Below are positions 9,796 through 18,782 of a stretch of 64,000 nt of DNA, piece after piece. How positions within the stretch are numbered: position 1 is the first letter of the stretch; every line of letters begins with the position of its first letter. Under the pieces are notes generated by a model that saw only the letters and a program-made list of their open reading frames with translations, did no database searches and was not told where the DNA came from. The stretch is from DATMER01 sp040349255 (lineage in GTDB: Bacteria; Acidobacteriota; Thermoanaerobaculia; Multivoradales; UBA5704). Made by a program: the position numbers and the translations under genes. The stretch spans positions 7,412 to 71,411 of the forward strand of contig JBEQUE010000100.1 in the NCBI GenBank assembly GCA_040349255.1. The letters run 5' to 3'.

Positions 9796-11250
9796 TCAGG
9801 GCACAGTCACCACGCGCTTCGCGATCTGGCCCTTCCTCAGCGTGCCGCCGGGCTCGACGTGGTTGATCAGCGCCACGGTCTCCAGCGGCACGTCCGAGGG
9901 ATAGCGCTTCGCGAAGCTCTCGACCGTCATGTCGCTGTCGAGCCGGACGATCCGGATCTTGTACGGCCGGGTCTGCAGAGCCTTGGGGTCGTCCAGCTTG
10001 GAGAAACTGGCGATCGTTTCCTCCAGGGTCTCCTGAAGGTCGTTCCAGCCGGCGGTCTCCGACAGGGCGAGGACCTGGAACACGCTTTCGCCGTGCTCGA
10101 CGAAGGCGACGGTGCCGCGCAGATCGCTGTCCTCGTCCTTGAACTCGAAGCGGCTCCAGGACGCGGGCAGGCCGTGGACCTTCTTCTCCCAGCTCTTGCC
10201 GCGCGTGAGGCCGGCCTCGGAGAAGAACGCCTCCCCGGCTTCGTCGCGGGTATCCTTGTCGGACGTCGAGACCTGGACCATCGCCTTGCCGTCCGGCTCG
10301 GCCGCGGTGACCGCGGCCTTCTGGTTGGAGGTGTCCCAGCCCTCGGGGAAGTCGATGCGGAAGCGCAGATCGGGATGGAGGAAGGCGTTGCCCTGGAAGT
10401 AGCCTTCCCGGGGATTGGAGCCGAAGGTCATGCCGTCCAGCCGCTGCAGGTAGCTGTCGCGTTCGACCTTTGCATTCGAGAAGTCGCCGTCGAGCGCCGC
10501 CACCTCCTCCTCAATGCGCTTGCCGCGCACGCCGGGGTCCGGGTGGGTCGAGAGCCAGTTCGGCAGGCGGCCCACGCCCTCCACCTTGGAGACGGCATCC
10601 AGAACGTGAAAGACCTCGGGCATCTGGCGCGGGTCGTAGCCGGTGCGGACCGAGTAGCGCAGACCGAGGTCGTCGGCCTGGCGCTCGTCGTCGCGGCTGT
10701 ACTTGAGGAAGACGAGGCCCAGGCCGATCTCGCCGAGGAACGCCAGGTCCGCCAGGTCGTCGTCCAGGACCGCGGCCACGCCCAGGCCGACGGAGGCGAG
10801 GATCTGCTTGCTCATCTGGTTGACGCCGTGTCGCGCCGTGACGTGGCCGGCCTCGTGGCCGAGGACGGCGACCAGCTCGGCCTCGGAGCCGAGGTGGGTC
10901 ATGAGGCCGCGGGTCACATAGACGAAGCCACCGGGCAGCGCGAAAGCGTTGACCGCCGGGTCGTCCAGGATCTTGAAGCTCCAGGGGAGGTTCGGGCGCT
11001 CGGAGGCCTCGGCGATCTCCATGCCGAGATCGTGGACGTAGTCCTGGAGCAGCGGGTCGTCGTAGAGGCCCACGGTGTCGACGATCTCGGCGTCGGCCTC
11101 CCTGCCCATCTCGATCTCCGACGCCTCGCCGAAGAAGTTGAGCTGGTTCCTGCCGGTGGCCGGGTTGACCGAGCAGCCGCCCACCAGGCCACCCAGTACG
11201 AGCGTCGAGGACATCAGGAACGCGATCGAAGCGCGCAGGCGACGGATCAT
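9796..11250 (-). CDS. M48 family metalloprotease lipoprotein
   Basis: A 484-residue secreted zinc protease. The signal peptide ends at a lipobox-like VGGC (Cys26). The zinc motif is HEAGH (132-136), with the third ligand expected in 'YSRDDERQADDLG'. The C-terminal half is a beta-rich region ending in 'KIRIVRLDSDMTVESFAKRY', which looks like a degenerate LysM-type peptidoglycan or start-domain module. BepA/LoiP-like M48 enzymes clean up misfolded outer-membrane proteins, a plausible role here. It is convergent with DUF1304. Confidence 0.88.
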   Translation of the reverse strand: MIRRLRASIAFLMSSTLVLGGLVGGCSVNPATGRNQLNFFGEASEIEMGREADAEIVDTVGLYDDPLLQDYVHDLGMEIAEASERPNLPWSFKILDDPAVNAFALPGGFVYVTRGLMTHLGSEAELVAVLGHEAGHVTARHGVNQMSKQILASVGLGVAAVLDDDLADLAFLGEIGLGLVFLKYSRDDERQADDLGLRYSVRTGYDPRQMPEVFHVLDAVSKVEGVGRLPNWLSTHPDPGVRGKRIEEEVAALDGDFSNAKVERDSYLQRLDGMTFGSNPREGYFQGNAFLHPDLRFRIDFPEGWDTSNQKAAVTAAEPDGKAMVQVSTSDKDTRDEAGEAFFSEAGLTRGKSWEKKVHGLPASWSRFEFKDEDSDLRGTVAFVEHGESVFQVLALSETAGWNDLQETLEETIASFSKLDDPKALQTRPYKIRIVRLDSDMTVESFAKRYPSDVPLETVALINHVEPGGTLRKGQIAKRVVTVP

Positions 11251-11359
11251 CGTGGGACCTCCAGGGTTCGTTCCCGACAGTTTACTCCCTCCTGGTACAT
11301 ACCTTGCTCAGCTTTCCGCCAGGGTGCGCCCGCAGGAGGCTCCCGGAAAGGTGGACGGC

Positions 11360-12232
11360 ATGGCGAGGACAGTCGTCGAAGGACCGATGGCGAGAGCCCG
11401 GCGCCAGGCGGAGCGCAGCGTGCGCAGTGTGGCGCGCAACCCGTGGGTGGAACGCCTGGCCCGGTTCGGGTACGCGGCCCGGGGCGTGGTCTATGCCGTC
11501 ATCGGGCTGCTGGCCGTCCAGACGGCGTACAGTGGCCGCGGGAGCCGCGGCCTGGCGGAGCAGGCCACGCCGCAGGGAGCGCTCCAGAGGATCGCCGAGC
11601 AGAGCCGGCTGCTGCTCGCTCTGGTCGCGATCGGGCTCGCCGGCTATGCCCTGTGGCGCTTCGTGCAGGGCGGGCTCGACCCGGAGAACAAGGGGCGCGA
11701 CGCCAAGGGCCTCGTGAAGCGCGGCTCGATGATCGCGGGCGGCGTCGTCTACTCGGGGCTCGCGGTCGCGGCGGCCCGGCTCGCCATGGGCGGCCCTGGA
11801 GGAAAGTCCGGCGGCGGCCAGCAGGGGTTCACGGCGGACCTGATGTCGAAGCCGTTCGGCCGCTGGCTGGTGGTCCTGATCGGCGTCGCGGTGATCGGGT
11901 CGGGCTGCTACCAGCTCTATGACGCCTGGTCGAAGAAATTCCGCGATCGGCTCAAGCTGCGGGAGATGAGCGCCGAGGAGGAGCGGCTCGCCATGCACAC
12001 GGGCCAGGCGGGCCTGACCGCGCGCGGGATCGTGTTTCTGGTGAGCGGCTGGTTCCTGATCCAGGCGGGGCTGCGCTTCGATCCGTCCGAGGCCCGGGGG
12101 CTGGGCGGCGCGCTCGAAACGCTGGCGCGCCAGCCTTCCGGGCCGTGGCTGCTCGGCCTCGTGGCGCTCGGCCTGATCGCGTTCGGCGCGTACTCCTTCC
12201 TCCAGGCCCGGTATCGGAGGATCGTGTTCTGA
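11360..12232 (+). CDS. DUF1206 family membrane protein
   Basis: A 290-residue protein with about six membrane helices arranged as three repeats of a two-helix unit. Each unit begins with an 'ARxGYAARGVVYxVIG'-like segment (for example WVERLARFGYAARGVVYAVI near residue 29, and HTGQAGLTARGIVFLVSGWF further on). This is the hallmark of DUF1206, whose function is unknown. The ATG at 11360 is chosen; a GTG at 11351 in the same frame is a close alternative because GGAGG lies further upstream. It is divergent from the M48 protease. Confidence 0.82.
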   Translation: MARTVVEGPMARARRQAERSVRSVARNPWVERLARFGYAARGVVYAVIGLLAVQTAYSGRGSRGLAEQATPQGALQRIAEQSRLLLALVAIGLAGYALWRFVQGGLDPENKGRDAKGLVKRGSMIAGGVVYSGLAVAAARLAMGGPGGKSGGGQQGFTADLMSKPFGRWLVVLIGVAVIGSGCYQLYDAWSKKFRDRLKLREMSAEEERLAMHTGQAGLTARGIVFLVSGWFLIQAGLRFDPSEARGLGGALETLARQPSGPWLLGLVALGLIAFGAYSFLQARYRRIVF

Positions 12233-12246
12233 GCGAGAGACGGTCG

Positions 12247-12252
12247 TAGAAT
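12247..12252 (+). promoter_or_regulatory. -10-like box (TAGAAT) seven bases before the GNAT start
   Basis: TAGAAT lies seven bases before the ATG at 12260 and there is no Shine-Dalgarno sequence. The arrangement fits a leaderless transcript, but no convincing -35 box is visible. Confidence 0.35.
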
Positions 12253-12259
12253 CGGCGGC

Positions 12260-12733
12260 ATGGACGCCTCCGCCAATGACGCCGTCGAGGTCCGGCCGGC
12301 GCTGCCCCGGGACGCCGAGGCCATCGTCGGGTTCCAGCTCCGGATGGCTCTCGAAACCGAAGAGCTGGAGCTCGACCTCCACACCGTGACCCGCGGCGTG
12401 CAGGCCGTGCTCGACGACCCCACGAAAGGACAGTACTGGGTTGCCGAGACCGGCGCACACCTCGTGGGCTCCCTGCTGACAACCTACGAGTGGAGCGACT
12501 GGCGCGACGGCACGGTGCTGTGGGTGCAGTCGGTCTACGTCGTCCCGGCGCTGCGCGGGCGCGGGATCTACCGCCGGCTGTACGAGCACCTGCGCGACCG
12601 CGTGCTCGCCTCCCCCGACCTGCGCGGCATCCGGCTCTACGTGGACCGGCGCAACCTGGCGGCCCAGCGCGTCTACGAGCGCCTCGGCATGAGCCGCGAG
12701 CACTACGAGATGTTCGAGTGGATGAAAGGTTGA
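12260..12733 (+). CDS. GNAT family N-acetyltransferase
   Basis: A 157-residue acetyltransferase. The acetyl-CoA binding motif A is visible as 'VQSVYVVPALRGRGIYRRLY' (about residues 91-110), followed by 'GIRLYVDRRNLAAQRVYERLG', the typical C-terminal signature. The acceptor is unknown. It stands alone between DUF1206 and a palindromic element that separates it from the convergent hsdS gene. Confidence 0.9.
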   Translation: MDASANDAVEVRPALPRDAEAIVGFQLRMALETEELELDLHTVTRGVQAVLDDPTKGQYWVAETGAHLVGSLLTTYEWSDWRDGTVLWVQSVYVVPALRGRGIYRRLYEHLRDRVLASPDLRGIRLYVDRRNLAAQRVYERLGMSREHYEMFEWMKG

Positions 12734-12742
12734 GGAGGCGAA

Positions 12743-12796
12743 TTGATCCCGTCCCCCCTCTCCCCGGCCCTCTCCCCCGTGCCGGGGGAGAGGGAG
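12743..12796 (+). repeat. Dispersed palindromic (REP-like) element, copy 2
   Basis: It begins TTGATCCCGT and ends with arms CCCTCTCCCCC and GGGGGAGAGGG around a short loop. It fills almost all of the 73-bp gap between the convergent GNAT and hsdS stops. The strong stem could terminate transcription from both sides. Confidence 0.78.
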
Positions 12797-12806
12797 AAAA
12801 GCGTCC

Positions 12807-14822
12807 TCAGCCTCTTCTCCAGGTCCTGTCCTCGCGCACGATGAGCATCCCGCGCCGCACGCCGGTGCGCAGGAGACCCTCCATGCGGCTGCGCACGGCC
12901 GTGGTCACCTGGCCGTAGCCGAGATGGCTCGCCACGGCGCGCACCACGGCCGCGATGTCGTACTCGACGCCGGCGCGCAGGACCGTGCAGACCACCCTGA
13001 GCAAGAACTCGTCGTCGTAGCGCGCGAACGTGGGCGTGGCTCCTTCGAGCCGCTCGCCGCGGCGGACGACGATGCGCCGCTCCACCGCGGTCGCGAGGTG
13101 CTCGGCCAGTCGGCTGCGCACCTTCCGGCCCAGGCGCTCCACGCCGAGCCGGTCCGCCACCCGGCGGATCAGCTCCTCCTCGCTCATCGCGCCCGCGCCC
13201 CAGCAGGCCTGCCGGAAGGCGACCAGCACCTGGTCGGCGTCCCACACGGCCACGGTGCGGCTGCGGGAGCCACGGCGGGCCGGCTCGTCCAGGGCCGAGA
13301 CCGCCTCCGAGGTCCGGCCCGCGCGGCCGGCGCGCGGCTTGCGGCCGGCCTTGATCCGGTTGAGCAGCACCCAGGCGGGCTCGTACGAACGGCTCTCCAT
13401 GCGCGCCTGCTCGGACTCGGTCGTCACCAGCTCGCCGCGAAAGGCCTTCTCCAGGACCGCCTGCGAAAGCCGGTCCGCCTGCGCCATGGCCGCGGCCACG
13501 CGCACCTCGACCGCGTCCGCGAAGCGCAGGAGCTTCTCCATCCAGCGCACGATCTCGCGCTGCTCGGCCAGGGGCGGCGTGGGCACCGGCATGCGCCGGA
13601 GCTTCGACGAGTTGATGTTCGACTGGCTCACGCAGTCGCGCCGGACGGTGCGCGCCCACTGCCGGCCCCAGGGCGAGTTGATCCAGGCGCACAGGAAGGG
13701 GCTCAGCATCCGCCCGCCGTCGCAGACCAGGCGCACCAGGTAGGAGGCGAAGACAGCCTCCCTCTCGTCGTCGTACACGGCCGCCTTGCCGACCAGGCCC
13801 GGGCTGTTCGTGCGGTTGAAGAGGATGTCGCCTCTCTCCAGCCGGAACGAGTCCAGGCCGCGCAGGCTCCGGTCGACGTACTTGAGGTGGGTCATGTCGA
13901 CCCGGCCCTCCTGGATGTTCGACATGCGCAGGACGGGCAGGCCGCTCTTCGCGTCGCCGTCCGCGCGATGGGAGGCGCCGTACTGGACGCGGGTCACGAG
14001 ATCGTCCAGCCCCACGAGAGTCCAGCTCTCCGGGATCTCCGGGACCTCCAGCGGCTCGGGCACCTGCCACTCGGTCTCATCGCTGAAGCGGGGCGATTCG
14101 CGCTCGCGGTGACGCACCCGCCAGTCCTCGGTGAGGCGGCCGGAGCAGGCGGCGGAGAGCACCGACTGCCGGAAACGCTTGATGGAGGCCGGCAGCTTCG
14201 CGAGGCGCGCCCACACCTGCCGGGCCTGCGCCAGCAGCTCCCCGGCCCGGGCCACGATGCGCCGCTGCTCCGCGAGCGGCGGCAGCGGCAGGGCGACGCC
14301 GGCCAGGAAGGCCCGGAAGTCGAGGTTGCGGATGTTCGTGGTCTGCGACTGCCACGCGTCGAAGTCGCCGCGCTCGTAGCGATGGCGGAGCACGAGCGCC
14401 ACGTAGGCCGGGTCCACTTCCGGATGGAGCCGGATCTGCCGGCAGAAGTTCGAGCAGATCAGCGGATGCCGGGCCTGCCGGACCGCCGCCTCGTCGATCA
14501 GCAGGGTGCGGCCGACCGGCTGGTCGGGGCCGCCGCCGGAGATCTCGATCACCAGGTCGCCGGGCCGCAGCTCGCGCCGCTCGAGGCTCGCCCGGGTGAC
14601 GGAGCGCTCGGCGGCGGTCCGCCCGCGTTCCTCCTCCCACTCCCTGAACTCGGTGCCGCGCAGGACGCTGACGCGGACGTGGCCGGACGGGAGGTCGCCG
14701 TCGGCCGGGTCGCCCCACTCGCCTCCGAGGGCATGGATCACCAACTCTTCCAGAGGCGTTTCCGTCCAACCTTCCCGCAGCTCACTCTCGGCCTGTTCCG
14801 GATCGTGGAACGCGCTCGTCAT
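12807..14822 (-). CDS. hsdS: Type I restriction-modification specificity subunit with C-terminal helical extension
   Basis: A 671-residue HsdS. It has two target-recognition domains (about 20-180 and 255-415). Each is followed by a conserved helix beginning PPLAEQR(R/E)IV and ending in (C/F)(S/R)G(R/E)L, the hallmark that sets the spacing of a bipartite recognition site. Unusually, about 200 extra residues follow. One segment, 'MSEEELIRRVADRLGVERLG', resembles DUF3320-type winged helices; the tail 'VRAVASHLGYGQVTTAVRSR' looks like another DNA-binding helix pair. The ATG overlaps the hsdM stop by four bases. No hsdR is in the window. Confidence 0.92.
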   Translation of the reverse strand: MTSAFHDPEQAESELREGWTETPLEELVIHALGGEWGDPADGDLPSGHVRVSVLRGTEFREWEEERGRTAAERSVTRASLERRELRPGDLVIEISGGGPDQPVGRTLLIDEAAVRQARHPLICSNFCRQIRLHPEVDPAYVALVLRHRYERGDFDAWQSQTTNIRNLDFRAFLAGVALPLPPLAEQRRIVARAGELLAQARQVWARLAKLPASIKRFRQSVLSAACSGRLTEDWRVRHRERESPRFSDETEWQVPEPLEVPEIPESWTLVGLDDLVTRVQYGASHRADGDAKSGLPVLRMSNIQEGRVDMTHLKYVDRSLRGLDSFRLERGDILFNRTNSPGLVGKAAVYDDEREAVFASYLVRLVCDGGRMLSPFLCAWINSPWGRQWARTVRRDCVSQSNINSSKLRRMPVPTPPLAEQREIVRWMEKLLRFADAVEVRVAAAMAQADRLSQAVLEKAFRGELVTTESEQARMESRSYEPAWVLLNRIKAGRKPRAGRAGRTSEAVSALDEPARRGSRSRTVAVWDADQVLVAFRQACWGAGAMSEEELIRRVADRLGVERLGRKVRSRLAEHLATAVERRIVVRRGERLEGATPTFARYDDEFLLRVVCTVLRAGVEYDIAAVVRAVASHLGYGQVTTAVRSRMEGLLRTGVRRGMLIVREDRTWRRG

Positions 14823-16291
14823 TCAGCCCTCCGCAGGATCACCGGCGATTCGAGCTCCGTCTCTCCTTCGAGCAGCCTCAGAATCTCGTTGAGATCGCCC
14901 ACCGCGCCTTCCAGCTCCGCGATGACGTCGGCCGCGATCTCCTCGGGATATGGCAGCTCGTCGTCGTCCATCGACTCGTCCTTGAGCCACTTGAGGCCGT
15001 CGATCTTGAAGTCGCGCTCCTGCACCTCGCCGATCGGGAACGAGCGCCAGCGGCCGTCGAAGGAGTCGCGCGAGTCGCGCCGCGAACGGCCGTTCGGATC
15101 GGTGCCGAAGCAGGTCTCGAACGCGGCGAGGTGGGCGGGGGTCAGCGGACGGTCCTTCTTCGTTACCCGCGCCACGTTGGTCCGTGCATCGTAGACCCAG
15201 ACGTTCTCGGTCGGCGCGCCCTTGGTGAAGAACACCACGTTGGTCTTCGTGCCGGGGCTGTACGGGGTGAAGGTGCCGTTGGGCAGGCGCAGCACGGTGT
15301 GGAGGTCGCAGACCTGCGTGAGGATGCGGAACACCTCGCCCGCCTGGTCGGCGAACAGACAGTTGTCCGGCACCACCACCGCGGCGCGGCCGCCCGGCTT
15401 GAGGATCGTCAGCACGTGCTGCAGGAAGTTGAGCTGCTTGTTCGAGGTCTTGATCGCCAGGTCGTCCCGCGGCGGGATCTGGTTGGCGCCGCGGGTGCCG
15501 AACGGCGGATTCGTGAACACCACGTCATACCGCCGGTCGCCAGGCTCCCTGTAGATGGAGTCGCCGTCCATGATCTCCGGCTCCAGGCCGTGAAGGCAGA
15601 GGTTCATGAGCGCCAGGCGCCGCGGCCGGGTGACCAGCTCCTGGCCGTAGTAGGTGCGGCGCCGCACGCGCTCGGCCACCTCGGCCGGCAGGGGCCCGCC
15701 GCGGAGCTGGTCCAGGAGCCACTCGTAGGCCACGACCAGGAAGCCGCCGGTGCCGCAGGCCGGATCGCAGATCGCGAGCTCGGCCAGGCGCGGGTCGGGG
15801 CGCATGCAGCGCACGATCGACTGGATCAGGAGGCGCGGCGTGAAGTACTGGCCCGCGCCCTTCTTGCCCTCGCTCGCCGCCTTCTCCAGGAGACCCTCGA
15901 AGGCGGCGGCCTTGACGTCCACCTCCAGGCGGGTCCAGGCGGTCTCGTCGATCAGCCCGATCAGGTGCTTCAGGTTGTCGGCACTCTTGAAGCGCGGCGT
16001 CGCCTCCTTGAAGATGTCGCCGAGCAGGCCCTTCTGCGCCGCGAGCGCCGACAGGACCGCGAGGTAGTGGACCGTCAGGTCGGGGCCGGACTTCGCGGCG
16101 AGCGCCCGCCACGAGCAGTCCACGACATGGTCGTCAATGCCGTTGCGCGTCCGGCTGAGGTCCAGCCCCCGCTCGTCCGCCATCTTCAGAAACAGCAGAT
16201 AGGTGATCTGCTCGATGTAGTCACCGTAGTCGATCCCGTCGTGGCGCAGGGTGTGACAGAAGCCCCAGAGTTTCTGGACGACATCGCTCAT
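14819..16291 (-). CDS. hsdM: Type I DNA adenine methyltransferase subunit HsdM
   Basis: A 490-residue N6-adenine methyltransferase. The SAM-binding motif CDPACGTGGF is at 175-184 and the catalytic NPPF is at 261-264. The N-terminal helical domain (HsdM_N) covers about residues 1-130. With HsdS it should form a site-specific adenine methylase. The restriction subunit HsdR is not upstream or downstream. The pair may therefore work only in methylation, or hsdR may lie elsewhere on the chromosome. Confidence 0.94.
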   Translation of the reverse strand: MSDVVQKLWGFCHTLRHDGIDYGDYIEQITYLLFLKMADERGLDLSRTRNGIDDHVVDCSWRALAAKSGPDLTVHYLAVLSALAAQKGLLGDIFKEATPRFKSADNLKHLIGLIDETAWTRLEVDVKAAAFEGLLEKAASEGKKGAGQYFTPRLLIQSIVRCMRPDPRLAELAICDPACGTGGFLVVAYEWLLDQLRGGPLPAEVAERVRRRTYYGQELVTRPRRLALMNLCLHGLEPEIMDGDSIYREPGDRRYDVVFTNPPFGTRGANQIPPRDDLAIKTSNKQLNFLQHVLTILKPGGRAAVVVPDNCLFADQAGEVFRILTQVCDLHTVLRLPNGTFTPYSPGTKTNVVFFTKGAPTENVWVYDARTNVARVTKKDRPLTPAHLAAFETCFGTDPNGRSRRDSRDSFDGRWRSFPIGEVQERDFKIDGLKWLKDESMDDDELPYPEEIAADVIAELEGAVGDLNEILRLLEGETELESPVILRRAE

Positions 16292-16708
16292 ACGGCAGTG
16301 CCTCGCTGAGATCGAAGACCGGGCCGGAAGGCGCCCGCCCGGTTGAACGCCGGTTCAACGGCTCAGTATGGTAGCGGATTGATCGGCTAAATTGCAGTGG
16401 CTCAAGGCTTTTCGCTCTTTGCTAAGCAGGACGGCATCACTGCTCGGCAGCACGGTCTTTCCTTTCCGCGGTAACGGATAGCCGAAGATGGTGGATTCGA
16501 TCAGAAAGGAAGAGGACTCCTGACGAACCTGTTTTCCGGTGGAGAACATCGCGAGGAAATCTCCTGAAGCCCCGTCCGGCCTGGCCCTGGACCACCCTGC
16601 AAGATCGCGACAACTTTCACCAAGGAGTCACTTCCATCCGGAACCTCGGTTCCAGGGAGCGCCCAAAATGCGCGCGCATGTTTCCGGTGGGCGAAACATA
16701 AATCTGCC
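16292..16708 (+). other. 417-bp intergenic region with lower GC content
   Basis: This gap separates hsdM from the zinc-ribbon gene and is visibly less GC-rich than its surroundings. It holds an 18-bp inverted repeat at 16342-16359 near hsdM. I see no convincing gene; a 64-codon reading frame on the minus strand (16355-16549) lacks a ribosome site and recognisable content. The composition suggests that the hsdMS block may have been acquired. Confidence 0.4.
16342..16359 (-). promoter_or_regulatory. Perfect inverted repeat upstream of hsdM (candidate operator)
   Basis: GTTGAACGCCGGTTCAAC is a perfect 7-bp inverted repeat with a GCCG centre, about 50 bases before the hsdM start. On the minus strand a -10-like TACCAT/CATACT lies just upstream of it, so a bound repressor would block transcription. 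The controlling protein is not identified. Confidence 0.45.
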
Positions 16709-17788
16709 TCAATCGGGTCCGAGTATCTCCACGACTTCACCGCCGGAGCGGACCTTGGCGCGGTAGGTGGCTCCGGGCTGGAAGCTTCTCCACTCCACCT
16801 CGTCGCGCGCCCGGTAGACGCGGCTGTCGCCCTCCCGGTCGTCGAACAGGACCTCATAGACTTCGGTGCGCTGGCCCTCGCGCTGCTTCGGACCGAGCCC
16901 GGGATCCGGCCAGACGGGCGAGAGATCGGACGCGCCGGCCTGGGCATCGCGGGCGGGCATCCACTTGTCGATCTCGTAACGGTGCTTCATCCGGTAGACC
17001 GGATCCTCGCGGTAGACCGGCTCGTCGTAGGCCTCCTCGTGCTCGCGGTCCTCGTAGACCGGGCGGTCCTCGTAGACGTCCTCGAAGTAGCCGTTGCCGA
17101 GGTCGCGCGTGCCCACCTTGACCCGCTCGGTGCCGGTCTGGACGCGCTCGCTGACGGTGCGGGTCTTCCTCTCCGTGCCGATCCGGACCCGGTTCCGGTG
17201 GTGGACCTCGCGGCGGCTGGAGAGGCTGCGGGCGCCGGCCGGAAGCTCCCCTTCCCAGCCCTCCTCGGTCACCGTACGGAGCTCCTCGACGGCGACGGTC
17301 CGCTCCCAGCGGTGGCCGGTGACGGTCAGGACCCGCTCCCTGGGCCGGCCGATCAGCCAGATCAGGAAGACCAGGGCGACCAGCCCCAGGCAGCCGATCT
17401 GGCAGCCGCGCTTGAAACGGGAGCTGCCCGGCGGAGGCGGTGGCGGAGGCGTCTGCGAGGCCAGGGGTACGGGCGGGGCGACCGGGGGGGTGTCCGCCCG
17501 GTGCTCGACCACCGGCCGCGCCGTGCTGCCGTCGCGGGGCGCGCCGCAGCTCGAACAGAACGCATGGACGGAAGGGTTGTCCGCCTCGCAGAATGCGCAG
17601 GTCCAGTCCGGTCCGGCCTGGGCGCGCCGCAGCTCGTCCGCCTCGGTGACCTCGCGGGCGTCGTCGGGCAGGTAGAACGGGACGTCGTCTCCGCGCGGAG
17701 CGCCGCAGCCTCCGCAGAACTTCTCCGGGCCGCGGTTCCTCTTGCGGCCGCAGTGCGGACAGTCCCAAGCGCCTTCACGAATCGCCAA
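16709..17788 (-). CDS. Double zinc-ribbon single-pass membrane protein
   Basis: A 359-residue protein. Its N-terminus has two zinc ribbons: CPHCGRKRNRGPEKFCGGCG (residues 10-29) and a second, CAFCEADNPSVHAFCSSCG. A proline-rich linker and one membrane helix near residues 130-150 (GCLGLVALVFLIWLIG) follow. The C-terminal half is highly charged, with repeated 'GTERxKV' and 'YEDRPVYEDRE' words and aromatic residues. The ribbons would be cytoplasmic and the charged part outside if the helix is oriented N-in. No enzyme motif is visible and the function is unknown. Confidence 0.72.
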   Translation of the reverse strand: MAIREGAWDCPHCGRKRNRGPEKFCGGCGAPRGDDVPFYLPDDAREVTEADELRRAQAGPDWTCAFCEADNPSVHAFCSSCGAPRDGSTARPVVEHRADTPPVAPPVPLASQTPPPPPPPGSSRFKRGCQIGCLGLVALVFLIWLIGRPRERVLTVTGHRWERTVAVEELRTVTEEGWEGELPAGARSLSSRREVHHRNRVRIGTERKTRTVSERVQTGTERVKVGTRDLGNGYFEDVYEDRPVYEDREHEEAYDEPVYREDPVYRMKHRYEIDKWMPARDAQAGASDLSPVWPDPGLGPKQREGQRTEVYEVLFDDREGDSRVYRARDEVEWRSFQPGATYRAKVRSGGEVVEILGPD

Positions 17789-17879
17789 AGCCGGTCTCCT
17801 CGATAGCTCGGATCAGGGCCTCCATCCTATCGCGGGACCGACTTCGCGGTGAGTTGCAGTCCTTTGGGTCCTTTTCTTT

Positions 17880-18707
17880 TCAGCCCGCCAACTTGCGGGC
17901 GAGCCGGTCCACGAACGACCTCTCCAGGCGTTCGAAGTACTCTTCGTTGCCCCAGAGGGAGGCGGCCAGCCGGTCGACGAAGCCCTCCAGCAGCTCTTCC
18001 TCCTCCTGGATCGCCTCGCCTTCATCCGCGGCCTCGCCGGAGCGGAGCCGGCCGAAGACCGAGCCGAGCCGGCCGGCGGCGTCGAGCACGAGGTCGAAGC
18101 TCCTCCGGAAGGCGCGGCCGACCGCCTGGTGGATCGGCGCGACGTCCTCCTCCCGGAGGGTCTCCACCACGGCGGCGCGCACCGCCCGCACCTGCGCCTC
18201 GGTGCGGCCGGCCGAGCGCAGCCCCATGGGCAGCCGGGCGGCGTAGAGGAAGAGGTAGCCCTGGACGAACGTCTCCACGGCGCGGTGGACGCCGTCGCGC
18301 ATCAGGAGCAGGTAGAGCGCCGACTTGAACAGCTTGCCGAGCACGCGCCGTGTGCCGGAGCGGACCGCCATGGCCGTCCCTTTCACGAACCCGGGCCAGA
18401 GACGGCGCTCGCCGGCGCCGGCGAGGAGACGCACCTCCTCCTCGGTCAGCCCGAGATCGCGGCTCGCGCCCAGGTCGCGCACCATGCGGCGCTGGACCCG
18501 CTCCAGGGCCCAGTCGTCCAGCAGGGGGACGGGCAGCAGAGGACAGAGCCCCGCGAGCACGCTGAAGAAGGTCAGCCGCCGGAAGCGGGGGTAGTCCGCC
18601 TCCTCCATCACCTCTCCGGTCTGCTTCACCCGTCCTCCGGGCCGCAGCTCGGCCCGGAGCCCCAGACTGCTCTCCTCCAGAATGTCCCGCTCGTCGTCCT
18701 CGGGCAC
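17880..18707 (-). CDS. Uncharacterised helical protein with arginine-rich amphipathic segments
   Basis: A 275-residue protein that I do not recognise. After an acidic N-terminus there is a hydrophobic patch (FFSVLAGLCPLLPVPLLDDW), then long helices rich in Arg and Leu. A moderately hydrophobic region (KLFKSALYLLLMRDGVHRAVE) and an acidic C-terminal stretch (GEAADEGEAIQEEEELLEGF) follow. It could associate with the membrane. The GTG at 18707 is chosen because AGGAGG lies seven bases upstream; the reading frame extends further but without a better start. It is preceded by the radical SAM gene on the same strand. Confidence 0.55.
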   Translation of the reverse strand: MPEDDERDILEESSLGLRAELRPGGRVKQTGEVMEEADYPRFRRLTFFSVLAGLCPLLPVPLLDDWALERVQRRMVRDLGASRDLGLTEEEVRLLAGAGERRLWPGFVKGTAMAVRSGTRRVLGKLFKSALYLLLMRDGVHRAVETFVQGYLFLYAARLPMGLRSAGRTEAQVRAVRAAVVETLREEDVAPIHQAVGRAFRRSFDLVLDAAGRLGSVFGRLRSGEAADEGEAIQEEEELLEGFVDRLAASLWGNEEYFERLERSFVDRLARKLAG

Positions 18708-18782
18708 CGCTCCGCCTCCTCTCACGTCACCTGCACCTGCGGACTCTACGTGCAAAGGCTGTGCGAGGGGAGACCCGTACGG

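Noticed and set aside
16355..16549. Small gene in the hsdM upstream gap
   Set aside because: 64 codons with no ribosome site or motif, overlapping the candidate operator; treated as intergenic.
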